From Pseudomonadota bacterium (lineage in GTDB: Bacteria; Pseudomonadota; Alphaproteobacteria; Rhizobiales; Rhizobiaceae), in contig JAEWPB010000110.1 of the NCBI GenBank assembly GCA_023399465.1, positions 1 to 64,000 on the forward strand: a stretch of DNA of 64,000 nucleotides. The letters run 5' to 3'. The position numbers and the translations under genes are program-made. The notes under the pieces were generated by a model that did no database searches, was not told the DNA's origin, and worked only from the letters and a program-made list of their open reading frames with translations. Of this stretch, positions 8,920-16,512 are shown piece after piece. Within the stretch, counting starts at the first letter, position 1, and each line of letters starts with the position of its first letter.

Positions 8920-8960
8920 CCGGACACCCTTCACAAAGCCACTTTGTGAAGGGTGTCCGG
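8920..8960. repeat. Perfect 19-bp inverted repeat in the thiolase leader
   Basis: CCGGACACCCTTCACAAAG (8920-8938) and its exact reverse complement (8942-8960) flank the 3-base loop CCA. No T run follows, so it is not a standard terminator. It lies between the candidate promoter and the GTG start at 9030, so the mRNA leader would carry a very stable stem. It could be a transcript stabiliser, an attenuator or a leftover of a small mobile sequence. Confidence 0.85.
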
Positions 8961-9029
8961 TTGTCAACGCAACGATTCAATCCTCTCCCGAGATTTCGCT
9001 TCGCCGGCCGGACACAAGGAGACTGGAAA

Positions 9030-10205
9030 GTGACTGAAGCGTACATTGTTTCGGCGTTCCGCACCGCAGGCGGCAAGCGCGACGGCATACTCAGGGACTG
9101 GCACCCGGCCGATCTCGGCGGCGAGGTTCTCAACGCTCTCGTCGATGACACCGGCATCAATCCCGCCGCGATCGACGATGTGATCGCCGGCTGCGTCACG
9201 CAAGCCGGAGAACAGGCGTTCGCCTTTGCACGCAATATCGTCTTCGCATCGAAGCTGCCGATCAGCGTTCCCGGCGTGACGATCGACAGGCAGTGCGGCT
9301 CCTCCCAGCAGGCAATCCATTTTGCAGCACAGGCGGTGATGTCCGGTACCCAGGATATCGTGATCGCAGCCGGTGTGGAAAGCATGAGCCGCGTCCCGAT
9401 GTTGAGCAACATCGTGCTTCATGCAAAGGCCGGCATCGGCACGGGACCGTTCAGCGCCAGGATCCAGGATCGATTTGGCGTCAAGGACTTCAGCCAGTTC
9501 CGCGGGGCGCAGATGATCGCCGAGAAATACGGCTTCGATCGTGACACGCTCGATCGCTTTGCCCTGCAAAGCCACCGGCTCGCCGATGCCGCGGCTTGCT
9601 CGGGAGCTTTCGACAGGGAAATCGTTCCCCTTCCGGTCACCGATGCCGATGGAAATTCCTTCATGCATGTCCGCGACGAAGGCATCCGTGCCGATGCCTC
9701 GCTGGAGGGGATCGGTTCGGTGCGCACCCTCGAGGAGGGGGGCGTGGTGACGGCAGCCAATGCAAGCCAGATATGCGATGGCGCCGCCGGCGTCATGGTG
9801 GTCAGCGCACGCGCCCTCAAGGCTCACAAGCTGACGCCGCTGGCGCGGATCGTCGATCTGACGGTAACCGCCGGCGACCCCGTGATCATGCTCGAGGAGC
9901 CGATACCGGCGACGAAGAAGGCCTTGTCCAAGGCCGGCCTGACGATCGGCGACATCGATCTCTACGAGGTCAACGAGGCTTTCGCGCCGGTACCGCTTGC
10001 CTGGCTTGCCGCAACCGGCGCCGATCCGGCAAGGCTGAACGTCAATGGCGGCGCAATCGCGCTCGGGCACCCGCTCGGCGCCTCCGGTGCCAAGCTGATG
10101 ACCACGCTCGTCCACGCACTGAGAGCGCGCGGAAAACGCTACGGCCTGCAGACCATGTGCGAAGGCGGCGGCGTTGCCAACGTCACCATCATCGAGGCGC
10201 TCTGA
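9030..10205 (+). CDS. Thiolase (acetyl-CoA acyltransferase)
   Basis: From GTG 9030 the product has 391 residues, the normal thiolase length. It has the active-site Cys89 in TIDRQCGSSQQAI, VNEAFAPVPLAW, GGAIALGHPLGASGAK with the catalytic His, and the second Cys in TMCEGGGVANVTI. The GTG is chosen because AAGGAG lies 9-14 bases before it; earlier in-frame starts would translate the hairpin. It is the first gene of a plus-strand set with the nitronate-monooxygenase-like gene (1-base gap) and an enoyl-CoA hydratase. It is a second thiolase beside the one at 2687-3880, so the pathway probably has two chemically different thiolytic steps, or the two serve different chain ends. Confidence 0.93.
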   Translation: MTEAYIVSAFRTAGGKRDGILRDWHPADLGGEVLNALVDDTGINPAAIDDVIAGCVTQAGEQAFAFARNIVFASKLPISVPGVTIDRQCGSSQQAIHFAAQAVMSGTQDIVIAAGVESMSRVPMLSNIVLHAKAGIGTGPFSARIQDRFGVKDFSQFRGAQMIAEKYGFDRDTLDRFALQSHRLADAAACSGAFDREIVPLPVTDADGNSFMHVRDEGIRADASLEGIGSVRTLEEGGVVTAANASQICDGAAGVMVVSARALKAHKLTPLARIVDLTVTAGDPVIMLEEPIPATKKALSKAGLTIGDIDLYEVNEAFAPVPLAWLAATGADPARLNVNGGAIALGHPLGASGAKLMTTLVHALRARGKRYGLQTMCEGGGVANVTIIEAL

Positions 10206-10206
10206 C

Positions 10207-11187
10207 ATGGCACTTCGCACCCGTTTTACCGAGGCCTTTGGCGTAAGGCATCCGATTGTTCAAGGTGGCATGATGTGGGTCGGGCGGGCTGAACTGGCCG
10301 CCGCCGTCTCCAATGCCGGTGGGCTTGGCATCATCACGGCTCTCACCCAGCCATCGCCCGACGACCTGCGCCGGGAGATCGACCGGTGTCGGTCGATGAC
10401 CGACAAGCCGTTCGGCGTGAACCTGACGATCCTGCCGTCGGTCAGTCCGCCGCCCTATGCCGACTACCGCAAGGCCATCATCGACAGCGGCGTGACCATC
10501 GTCGAGACCGCGGGCTCCAGGCCGCAGGAACACGTCGAGGACTTCAAGTCTCACGGCGTCAGGGTCATTCACAAATGCACATCCGTCCGGCACGCGGTCT
10601 CTGCCGAAAGGCTGGGGGTCGACGCCATTTCCATCGACGGTTTCGAATGTGCGGGCCATCCCGGCGAGGATGACGTGCCGGGGCTCGTGCTGATCCCGGC
10701 GGCGGCCGACCGGATCTCGATTCCGATGCTCGCTTCCGGCGGCTTTGGCGACGGCAGGGGACTGGCCGCGGCACTCGCGCTCGGAGCAGAGGGTATCAAT
10801 ATGGGCACGCGCTTCTGTGCCACCGTCGAAGCGCCGATCCACGACCGGGTGAAGCAGTTCCTCGTCGAAAACGATGAGCGCAGTACGAACCTGATCCTCC
10901 GCAAGTTCCACAATACCGGGCGCGTCGCCAAGAACAGCGTCTCGGACAAGGTCGTGGAAATCAGCGCGCAGGAGGGGGCGGAGTTCAAGGACATTCATCC
11001 CCTCGTCTCAGGCGCCAGGGGACGCAACGCGCTCGAAACCGGCGATCTAGACGCAGGCCTGATCTGGGCAGGCCAGGTCCAGGGACTGATCCATGACATT
11101 CCCACTTGCGAGGCCTTGATCGAGCGCATCGTCCATGACGCGGAGACCATCATATCCGAGCGCATGGCCGCGATGAGAAGCAATTGA
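10207..11187 (+). CDS. Nitronate monooxygenase-like FMN oxidoreductase
   Basis: The 326-residue protein begins MALRTRFTEAFGVRHPIVQG and has the TIM-barrel FMN signatures GLGIITAL, ASGGFGDGRGLAAALALGA and GINMGTRF. DGFECAGHPGEDD carries the His used as catalytic base in class I nitronate monooxygenases. The family is formally a detoxifier of alkyl nitronates, but many members are misnamed and related proteins act as enoyl reductases. Its place directly between a thiolase and an enoyl-CoA hydratase, one base from the first and 14 bases from the second, argues for a flavin-dependent step in degradation of the island substrate. The exact reaction is unknown. Confidence 0.8.
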   Translation: MALRTRFTEAFGVRHPIVQGGMMWVGRAELAAAVSNAGGLGIITALTQPSPDDLRREIDRCRSMTDKPFGVNLTILPSVSPPPYADYRKAIIDSGVTIVETAGSRPQEHVEDFKSHGVRVIHKCTSVRHAVSAERLGVDAISIDGFECAGHPGEDDVPGLVLIPAAADRISIPMLASGGFGDGRGLAAALALGAEGINMGTRFCATVEAPIHDRVKQFLVENDERSTNLILRKFHNTGRVAKNSVSDKVVEISAQEGAEFKDIHPLVSGARGRNALETGDLDAGLIWAGQVQGLIHDIPTCEALIERIVHDAETIISERMAAMRSN

Positions 11188-11201
11188 ACTGGAGCCGTAT
11201 A

Positions 11202-11981
11202 ATGCCCTACCAATACATTTCCGTCGAACGCGACGACCATCTGACCATCGTGACGATCGAGCGCGCCGAGGTTCACAACGCGCTGAATGCACCGGCACAT
11301 CGCGAACTGGAACAGGCCTTCGATGACTTCGCGGCGGACCCGGAGCAGTGGGTTGCGATCATCACCGGGGCCGGAGGCAAGGCCTTCTGCGCCGGGCACG
11401 ATCTCAAGCAGCAGGTCGACGGGGGCGGGCTGGATATTCCGGAAACGGGTTTTGGCGGCCTCACGTCGCGCTTCAACACCACCAAGCCGATCATAGCGGC
11501 GGTCAATGGCGTCGCCATGGGCGGCGGTTTCGAGATGGTGCTTGCCTGCGATATCGTGATCGCCGCGGAAAATGCCCGCTTTGCCCTTCCGGAACCCTTG
11601 ATCGGACTTGCGCCACTGGCTGGCGGCTATTTCCGGCTGCCGCGTGAAATCGGCATGAAGCGGGCGATGGGCATGTTACTGACCGGACGCAGGGTGACGG
11701 CGCAGGAAGGCTATGAACTCGGTTTCGTCAATGAAGTCGTTGCCGAGGGCGAGGCACTTTCCCAGGCAAAACGATTTGCAGCCGAGATCCTGAAAGCCAG
11801 CCCGCTCTCGGTGCGCGCCACGAAAGAGGCCGCCTATCGCGGTGAGGTCGGCGATCTGGAGGTGCTTCTCAAGGAGCAATGGCAGTTTGCCGGCGTGCTC
11901 GAGATGCTGAACTCCGATGATGCGATCGAGGGACCGGCTGCCTTCGTCGAAAAGCGGCCGCCCGTCTGGAAGGCCCGTTAG
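11202..11981 (+). CDS. Enoyl-CoA hydratase/isomerase family protein
   Basis: A 259-residue crotonase-fold protein. It has VHNALNAPAHRELEQAF, the oxyanion-hole segment GKAFCAGHDLKQ and the second one NGVAMGGGFEMVLACDIVIA, with the catalytic region FALPEPLIGLAPLAGG. The usual Glu of MECH hydratases is matched by PEPLIG. It starts at ATG 11202. It hydrates 2-enoyl-CoA, or isomerises a ring or chain double bond, in the same operon as the thiolase at 9030. A perfect hairpin 10 bases after the stop probably ends the operon. Confidence 0.88.
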   Translation: MPYQYISVERDDHLTIVTIERAEVHNALNAPAHRELEQAFDDFAADPEQWVAIITGAGGKAFCAGHDLKQQVDGGGLDIPETGFGGLTSRFNTTKPIIAAVNGVAMGGGFEMVLACDIVIAAENARFALPEPLIGLAPLAGGYFRLPREIGMKRAMGMLLTGRRVTAQEGYELGFVNEVVAEGEALSQAKRFAAEILKASPLSVRATKEAAYRGEVGDLEVLLKEQWQFAGVLEMLNSDDAIEGPAAFVEKRPPVWKAR

Positions 11982-11991
11982 GCAGATAGCC

Positions 11992-12018
11992 GGGCGACGG
12001 ATCCGGCGCCCGTCGCCC
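11992..12018 (+). terminator. Hairpin ending the thiolase-NMO-hydratase operon
   Basis: GGGCGACGG and CCGTCGCCC pair perfectly (9 bp) around ATCCGGCGC. It begins 10 bases after the hydratase stop and is followed by AACTTTGG rather than a T run. Its right arm overlaps the first bases of the box at 12016. Confidence 0.5.
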
Positions 12019-12059
12019 AACTTTGGCATGGGGTCTTTTCATCCGGCCGTACCTAGCTT
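12016..12059 (+). promoter_or_regulatory. Candidate activator box plus -10 for ompW
   Basis: CCCAACTTTGGCATGG (12016-12031) is one of the two best copies of the shared motif. TAGCTT (12054-12059) follows after exactly 22 bases. This predicts a transcript start near 12066, leaving the ribosome site GGGGGA at 12090-12095 in the message. Confidence 0.45.
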
Positions 12060-12102
12060 CTGCAGCCGGGAGTTCATGCACTATAATTTGGGGGAATAAT
12101 TA

Positions 12103-12774
12103 ATGACGTTCAGGACATGCATAATAGCAGCAGCGGCGCTTTGCGCGGCCCATGGGGCTTCGGCCGGGGACCTAGAGAATGTCGATACCGGCTGGTATAT
12201 CCAGGCAGGCCCGGCAGCCCTCGCTTTTGACGAGGGTGCGGAACTCTCGACAGGAGGAACGGTGATTCCGGGCGCAAACGCCGATCTTTCGAACAATTTC
12301 AGTTTTGCATTGGGCGTCGGCTACAATTTTAGTCCCGAATTCTCGATCATCGGCATCATCGGCGTGCCTCCGACCACGGAGATCACCGGCAGGGGCGTGA
12401 TCGATGGGCTGAGCGCCGGTGAGGTGACCTATGGTCCGGCAATCGTTGTCGCCAACTATCATTTCCGGCAGTTCGGCAAGTTCCAGCCCTTTGTCGGCGC
12501 CGGTGCAACCTACACCCTTGTCGTGGACGACAAGGACGGCGCGATCCAGAACCTTCAGGTCGACAACGCGGTCGGCGGCGTGCTGCGCGCGGGCTTCGAC
12601 TACATGGTGACGGATAACAGCGGTATCTTCATGTCGGTGCAGAAGCTCTTCGTCGACACGAAGATCACCGGCACGGTCAATCCGGCAATCCCCGGCTTCG
12701 GCGGCGCTCCGATCGAAGCGAAGGTCGATCTCGATCCACTGGTCTTCCACGCCGGTTACACCTATCGTTTCTGA
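12103..12774 (+). CDS. ompW: OmpW family outer-membrane channel
   Basis: A 223-residue beta-barrel protein. The N-terminus is a signal peptide (MTFRTCIIAAAALCAAHGASA, cleavage likely after ASA). VDTGWYIQAGPAALAFDEGA, LGVGYNFSPEFSIIGIIGV and FQPFVGAGATYTLV are typical OmpW strands, and the chain ends HAGYTYRF with the terminal Phe needed for barrel assembly. OmpW-family proteins (AlkL is a member) let small hydrophobic molecules cross the outer membrane. Placement inside the catabolic island and a promoter box shared with the P450 suggest it admits the substrate. It is a single-gene unit closed by a clear terminator. Confidence 0.92.
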   Translation: MTFRTCIIAAAALCAAHGASAGDLENVDTGWYIQAGPAALAFDEGAELSTGGTVIPGANADLSNNFSFALGVGYNFSPEFSIIGIIGVPPTTEITGRGVIDGLSAGEVTYGPAIVVANYHFRQFGKFQPFVGAGATYTLVVDDKDGAIQNLQVDNAVGGVLRAGFDYMVTDNSGIFMSVQKLFVDTKITGTVNPAIPGFGGAPIEAKVDLDPLVFHAGYTYRF

Positions 12775-12796
12775 AAGCGTGGCATCACAACGAGCG

Positions 12797-12823
12797 GACC
12801 GGCAGGTGACTGCCGGTCTTTTT
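12797..12823 (+). terminator. Rho-independent terminator after ompW
   Basis: GACCGGCA and TGCCGGTC form an 8-bp stem with loop GGTGAC, followed directly by TTTTT. This is the cleanest intrinsic terminator in the window, 22 bases after the ompW stop. Confidence 0.9.
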
Positions 12824-12843
12824 GCGTCAAGCGAAGCGCGGCA

Positions 12844-13518
12844 TCAGCAGCCGATGAAGCTCACCAGTTCCTCGATGCTGGCGCGTTCGACGGCAAAACC
12901 GTTCACCGGCGCATCCCAATCGGCATAGCCGACGGCAATTCCCGCGAAGATCATCTGGTTCTCCGGCAGAGAAAGACACTGGCTCATCAGCGTCGGATAA
13001 AGTGCCCAGCATTCCTGCGGGCAACTCTCGATGCCCTCAGCCCTGAGCAGCAGCATGATCGTCTGCATCATGATACCGAGATCGGCCCACTGCGGCGCTC
13101 CCATGTCACGATCAACCGAGATGAAAATCCCCAGCGGAGCGCCGAACAACTGGAAATTGTTGGCGAACCAGCGCATCCGAGCCGGCCTGTCGTCGCGGGG
13201 AGTGCCGAGTGCGGCATACATCGCCTCGCCGACGGCAAAGCGCCGGTCCCGATAGGGCGACTTCAGATCCCGGGGATAGATCTGATAGGCGGGAGGATCC
13301 TCGCCGGCCAGCCCGTCCGCCGTCTTCTCCCGCATCAGCGCCTTCAATCGGGCAAGAGGCTGCCCGCCGATCACATGCAGGTTCCAGGGTTGCAGGTTGC
13401 CGCCGGAGGGTGAACGGATTGCCCGCTCGAGCACTCCGCGGATCGCCTCCATTGGAACATCTTTTTCCAGGAAAGCACGAACTGAGCGGCGCCCAGTCAC
13501 TGCGTTGCGCACATCCAT
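12844..13518 (-). CDS. Nitroreductase family FMN oxidoreductase
   Basis: The 224-residue protein starts MDVRNAVTGRRSVRAFLEKDV, with the RRSVR phosphate-binding motif of the family, then IRSPSGGNLQPWNLHVI and a C-terminal AGIAVGYADWDAPVN. These proteins bind FMN as dimers and reduce nitro, quinone or enone groups with NAD(P)H. ATG 13518 is chosen because GCGGAG precedes it; the frame is open to 13587. It is the last gene of the minus-strand P450 series, 84 bases after the ligase stop. In the pathway it might reduce an unsaturated intermediate, but that is a guess. Confidence 0.85.
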   Translation of the reverse strand: MDVRNAVTGRRSVRAFLEKDVPMEAIRGVLERAIRSPSGGNLQPWNLHVIGGQPLARLKALMREKTADGLAGEDPPAYQIYPRDLKSPYRDRRFAVGEAMYAALGTPRDDRPARMRWFANNFQLFGAPLGIFISVDRDMGAPQWADLGIMMQTIMLLLRAEGIESCPQECWALYPTLMSQCLSLPENQMIFAGIAVGYADWDAPVNGFAVERASIEELVSFIGC

Positions 13519-13602
13519 GCCTGGCTCCGCTTTTTCTTTGATATTTCGGGGATATTTCGGGATGGCCGCGCGTCCCCGAGCGGCCATCCCATGGGATGCC
13601 GC

Positions 13603-15237
13603 CTATTGGGAAAGCGACTTGCGATCCTTGTAGGTGTCCCGAAGAACGTATTTCAACACCTTTCCGGTTGGCGTGCGCGGAAGTGCTTCGACAAACTCGA
13701 AATCGTCGGGAACCTGGAAACGAGCCAGATGAGGAAGAAGGTAGTCACGCAATGCGCCGGCATCGACGGTGCTCTGGGGGCGCCGGACGGCAACCACCAG
13801 GGGACGCTCGTCCCATTTGGGATGAGGTATGGCGACCACGGCCGCATCGGCAATTTCCGGGTGTCCAACCAGCAGGTTCTCGAGCTGGACCGAACTGATC
13901 CACTCGCCACCGGATTTGATCATGTCCTTCGAGCGGTCGACGATCCGCATATAGCCTTCGGCATCGATCGTGCCGACGTCGCCGGTGCGCAGCCAACCGT
14001 CGGCGGTGAACTTGCTGAGATCGCCATCGGGATACTTGTGGTAGCCGCCGGTGATCCAGGGACCGCGCACCTGGATTTCGCCCGGTGTCCGGCCATCCCA
14101 CGGCTGCTCGTTGCCTTCCTCGTCCATGATGCGCATGTCGACGAGTGGCGAGGCATTGCCCTGCATGGCGCGAAGGGCATGCTGCTCGCTCTCCGGCAGA
14201 TGGCGGTGCTCCGGCTTGACGATCGGAAAGCTGCCGATCGGCGAGGTTTCGGTCATGCCCCACCCCTGCACGATATGCATGTCGTATTTGGCGAAGTTGG
14301 TGACCATCGAGACCGGGACGGCAGCACCACCGACCAGCATCTTGATCGGCTTCACGAGATCGAGCGTCCGCTCGCGTCCCGCGCGTTCGAGCGTATCGAG
14401 AAGCATTGTCCAGATCGTCGGCACGCCGACTGCGGTGTTGATCTTCTCCTTCTCCATCAGTTCAAGAAGATCGTCACCCTGCATGTGAGGACCGGGCATG
14501 ATCAGGTTTGCGCCGACCATCAGTGCCGAAAATGGCAGCGCCCAGGCGTTGGCATGGAACATCGGGGTGACAAGAAGAATGCGATCTCCGTTCGCGACCG
14601 AGAACAGGTTCGGCATGCAGCCGGCAACAGCATGCATGACCATGGATCGGTGCGAGTAGACCACGCCCTTCGGCCGGCCGGTCGTGCCTGACGTATAGCA
14701 CATGCCGACGGCTTCGTTTTCGTCCTGATCGATGTAACGGAAGCCCGAGGCGTCAGCGGCGATGAAATCCTCATAATTTTCGTAACCGTCCGGAACGGCT
14801 GCACCGCTATAGGGCACCACGATCACATCCGGCGCGGTCTTGAGCAAAGGGCGCACCTTCTCCCAGATCGGCAACAGGACGTCATCCACCAGGATCGCCT
14901 TGTCCTCGGCGTTCTCGATGATGTAGGCGAGTTCTTCGGGTGCGAGACGCAGGTTCAGCGTGTGGAGCACGGCGCCCGCCGCGGGAATTCCGAAATAGGC
15001 CTCGAGGTGCCAGGCATGGTTCCAGCAGAGCGTTGCCACGGCCTCTCCGCGTTCGATGCCCCTGCGCTGCAGGGCTTGGGCAAGCTGGCGAGCGCGGCGG
15101 TGGATCTCGGCGTAACTGCGGCGGTAAAGGCTCTTGTCAGGCAGCCGCCCGACCACCTCGTTCCTGCCGAAATACTTCCCCGCACGTTCGAGAATATGAT
15201 TGGTGCTCAGTTGAGCCGTCATCATCGTCGATTTCAT
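13603..15237 (-). CDS. Acyl-CoA ligase (medium/long-chain fatty-acid-CoA ligase type)
   Basis: A 544-residue adenylate-forming enzyme from ATG 15237, which has GGGAGGG eight bases upstream. It has the AMP-binding motif CYTSGTTGRPKGVVYSHR, the A5-like motif GWGMTETSPIG, the ADP/ATP loop GWLRTGDVGTIDAEGYMRI, the hinge RSKDMIKSGGEWIS and the C-terminal Lys motif LPRTPTGKVLKYVLR. The sequence resembles FadD-like and 3-methylmercaptopropionyl-CoA ligase-type proteins. It would convert the acid produced by the aldehyde dehydrogenase to its CoA ester. The frame stays open to 15804, but that extension overlaps the acyl-CoA dehydrogenase and is not coding. An ACAD gene lies 89 bases upstream on the same strand. 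Confidence 0.92.
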   Translation of the reverse strand: MKSTMMTAQLSTNHILERAGKYFGRNEVVGRLPDKSLYRRSYAEIHRRARQLAQALQRRGIERGEAVATLCWNHAWHLEAYFGIPAAGAVLHTLNLRLAPEELAYIIENAEDKAILVDDVLLPIWEKVRPLLKTAPDVIVVPYSGAAVPDGYENYEDFIAADASGFRYIDQDENEAVGMCYTSGTTGRPKGVVYSHRSMVMHAVAGCMPNLFSVANGDRILLVTPMFHANAWALPFSALMVGANLIMPGPHMQGDDLLELMEKEKINTAVGVPTIWTMLLDTLERAGRERTLDLVKPIKMLVGGAAVPVSMVTNFAKYDMHIVQGWGMTETSPIGSFPIVKPEHRHLPESEQHALRAMQGNASPLVDMRIMDEEGNEQPWDGRTPGEIQVRGPWITGGYHKYPDGDLSKFTADGWLRTGDVGTIDAEGYMRIVDRSKDMIKSGGEWISSVQLENLLVGHPEIADAAVVAIPHPKWDERPLVVAVRRPQSTVDAGALRDYLLPHLARFQVPDDFEFVEALPRTPTGKVLKYVLRDTYKDRKSLSQ

Positions 15238-15326
15238 CGTTCCCTCCCTTGATCGACTTTCTGCCGAGGCGGGAGCCGTGAGCCCGCCCCGGGGATTCCG
15301 TGCGCGCGGGGTCAACCGCGTGCCTC

Positions 15327-16484
15327 TCAGGCAAATTCGCGGCCGATAAGTTCCTTCATGATTTCGTTGGCGCCGCCGTAAATGCGCTGCACGCGGCAAT
15401 CGGCCCACAGGCGGGCGATTGCATATTCCTCCATGTACCCATAGCCGCCATGCAGCTGGACGCAGTCGTCGATGACCCGATAGGCGCGATCGGTGGACCA
15501 GCACTTGGCCATCGAGGCTTCCGAGGAGGTCAGCGAACCCTCGATCTGGCGTGCGATGCAGCGGTCGATGAAGGCGCGACTGACAAGCGCCTCGGTCAGG
15601 CACTCCGCCAGTTTGTGCCGGCTTGCCTGGAAGTCCACGAGGCGCTGACCGAAGGCTGTGCGGTCGCTGGTGTACTGGTGCGTCAGCTCGATGGCGCGCT
15701 CCAGCTGCGCTTGGGCGCCGACGGCTATGCCGATGCGCTCCTGCGGCAGGTTGCGCATCATCATCTGAAGGCCGCGGCCCTCCTCGCCGAGGAGGTTGCC
15801 GCACGGAACGCGCACGTCGCTGAACGCAAGCTCGGCGGTATCGCTGCCATGCAGGCCGATCTTGTCCAGACCGCGTCCCCGTTCGAAGCCGGGCAGGTCC
15901 CTGGTTTCGGCAACGATCAGCGAGATACCCTTGCTGCCGGCATCCGGATCGGTCTTGCAGGCAAGGATCACCACGTCGGCTATCTGCCCGTTGGTGATGA
16001 AGATTTTCGAGCCGTTGATGACGTAGTCGCCGCCGACCTTCCGGGCAGTCGTCCGCATGCCGCGCAGATCCGAACCGCCACCGGGCTCCGTCATCGCAAT
16101 GGCACCGATCAGGTCACCGGACGCCATGCCAGGCAGCCAGCTCTGCTTCTGCTCCTCGGTGCCAAGGCCGAGGATGTAGTGGGCCACGATATTGCCATGT
16201 ACGCCGACCCCGGTGAAACTAGAGGTATCGGCATAGGCCAGCTCCTCCGCGACAATGGCGTCGAAGGCAAAAGTGCCGCCACTGCCACCATAGGCATCGG
16301 GAATGCTCGGGCAGAGCGCCCCGAGGGAGCCGAGTTGCTTCCAGTATTCCCGGTCGACATATTTCTGCTTGCGCCAGCGCGCATCGTTGCCCGGCACCAT
16401 GTCTGCCAGGAGCTTTCGCAGGCTGTCGCGGAACAGGACTGCGTCCTCGTCCTCCCAGGGACGCTGGATCCGAAGGTCGATCAT
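15327..16484 (-). CDS. Acyl-CoA dehydrogenase (long-chain type)
   Basis: A 385-residue flavoprotein with AMTEPGGGSDLRGMRTTA, FITNGQIADVV and the C-terminal CVQLHGGYGYMEEYAIARLWADCR motif of the family. In short/medium-chain enzymes the catalytic Glu lies in the C-terminal YEG motif; here that site reads IYGGANEI (Gly370). Instead Glu249 stands in RNLPQERIGIA, which is where long-chain and isovaleryl enzymes carry their base (ELPQER in LCAD). It is therefore probably active, on long or branched chains. It starts at ATG 16484, 28 bases after the true end of the GMC gene, and belongs to the P450-led minus-strand operon. It performs the first beta-oxidation step after the ligase. Confidence 0.92.
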   Translation of the reverse strand: MIDLRIQRPWEDEDAVLFRDSLRKLLADMVPGNDARWRKQKYVDREYWKQLGSLGALCPSIPDAYGGSGGTFAFDAIVAEELAYADTSSFTGVGVHGNIVAHYILGLGTEEQKQSWLPGMASGDLIGAIAMTEPGGGSDLRGMRTTARKVGGDYVINGSKIFITNGQIADVVILACKTDPDAGSKGISLIVAETRDLPGFERGRGLDKIGLHGSDTAELAFSDVRVPCGNLLGEEGRGLQMMMRNLPQERIGIAVGAQAQLERAIELTHQYTSDRTAFGQRLVDFQASRHKLAECLTEALVSRAFIDRCIARQIEGSLTSSEASMAKCWSTDRAYRVIDDCVQLHGGYGYMEEYAIARLWADCRVQRIYGGANEIMKELIGREFA

Positions 16485-16512
16485 GAAATTCCTCTCTATT
16501 CTTTCGGCGCCG

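Noticed and set aside
12082..12087. TATAAT just before ompW as a -10 element
   Set aside because: A transcript starting from it would begin at about 12094, after most of the ribosome site (GGGGGA, 12090-12095), and no -35 stands 16-18 bases upstream. TAGCTT at 12054 with the shared box fits better.
15238..15804. Upstream extension of the ligase frame (189 codons)
   Set aside because: It lies within the acyl-CoA dehydrogenase gene in another frame, is rich in Arg/Pro, and a strong ribosome site marks the true start at 15237.
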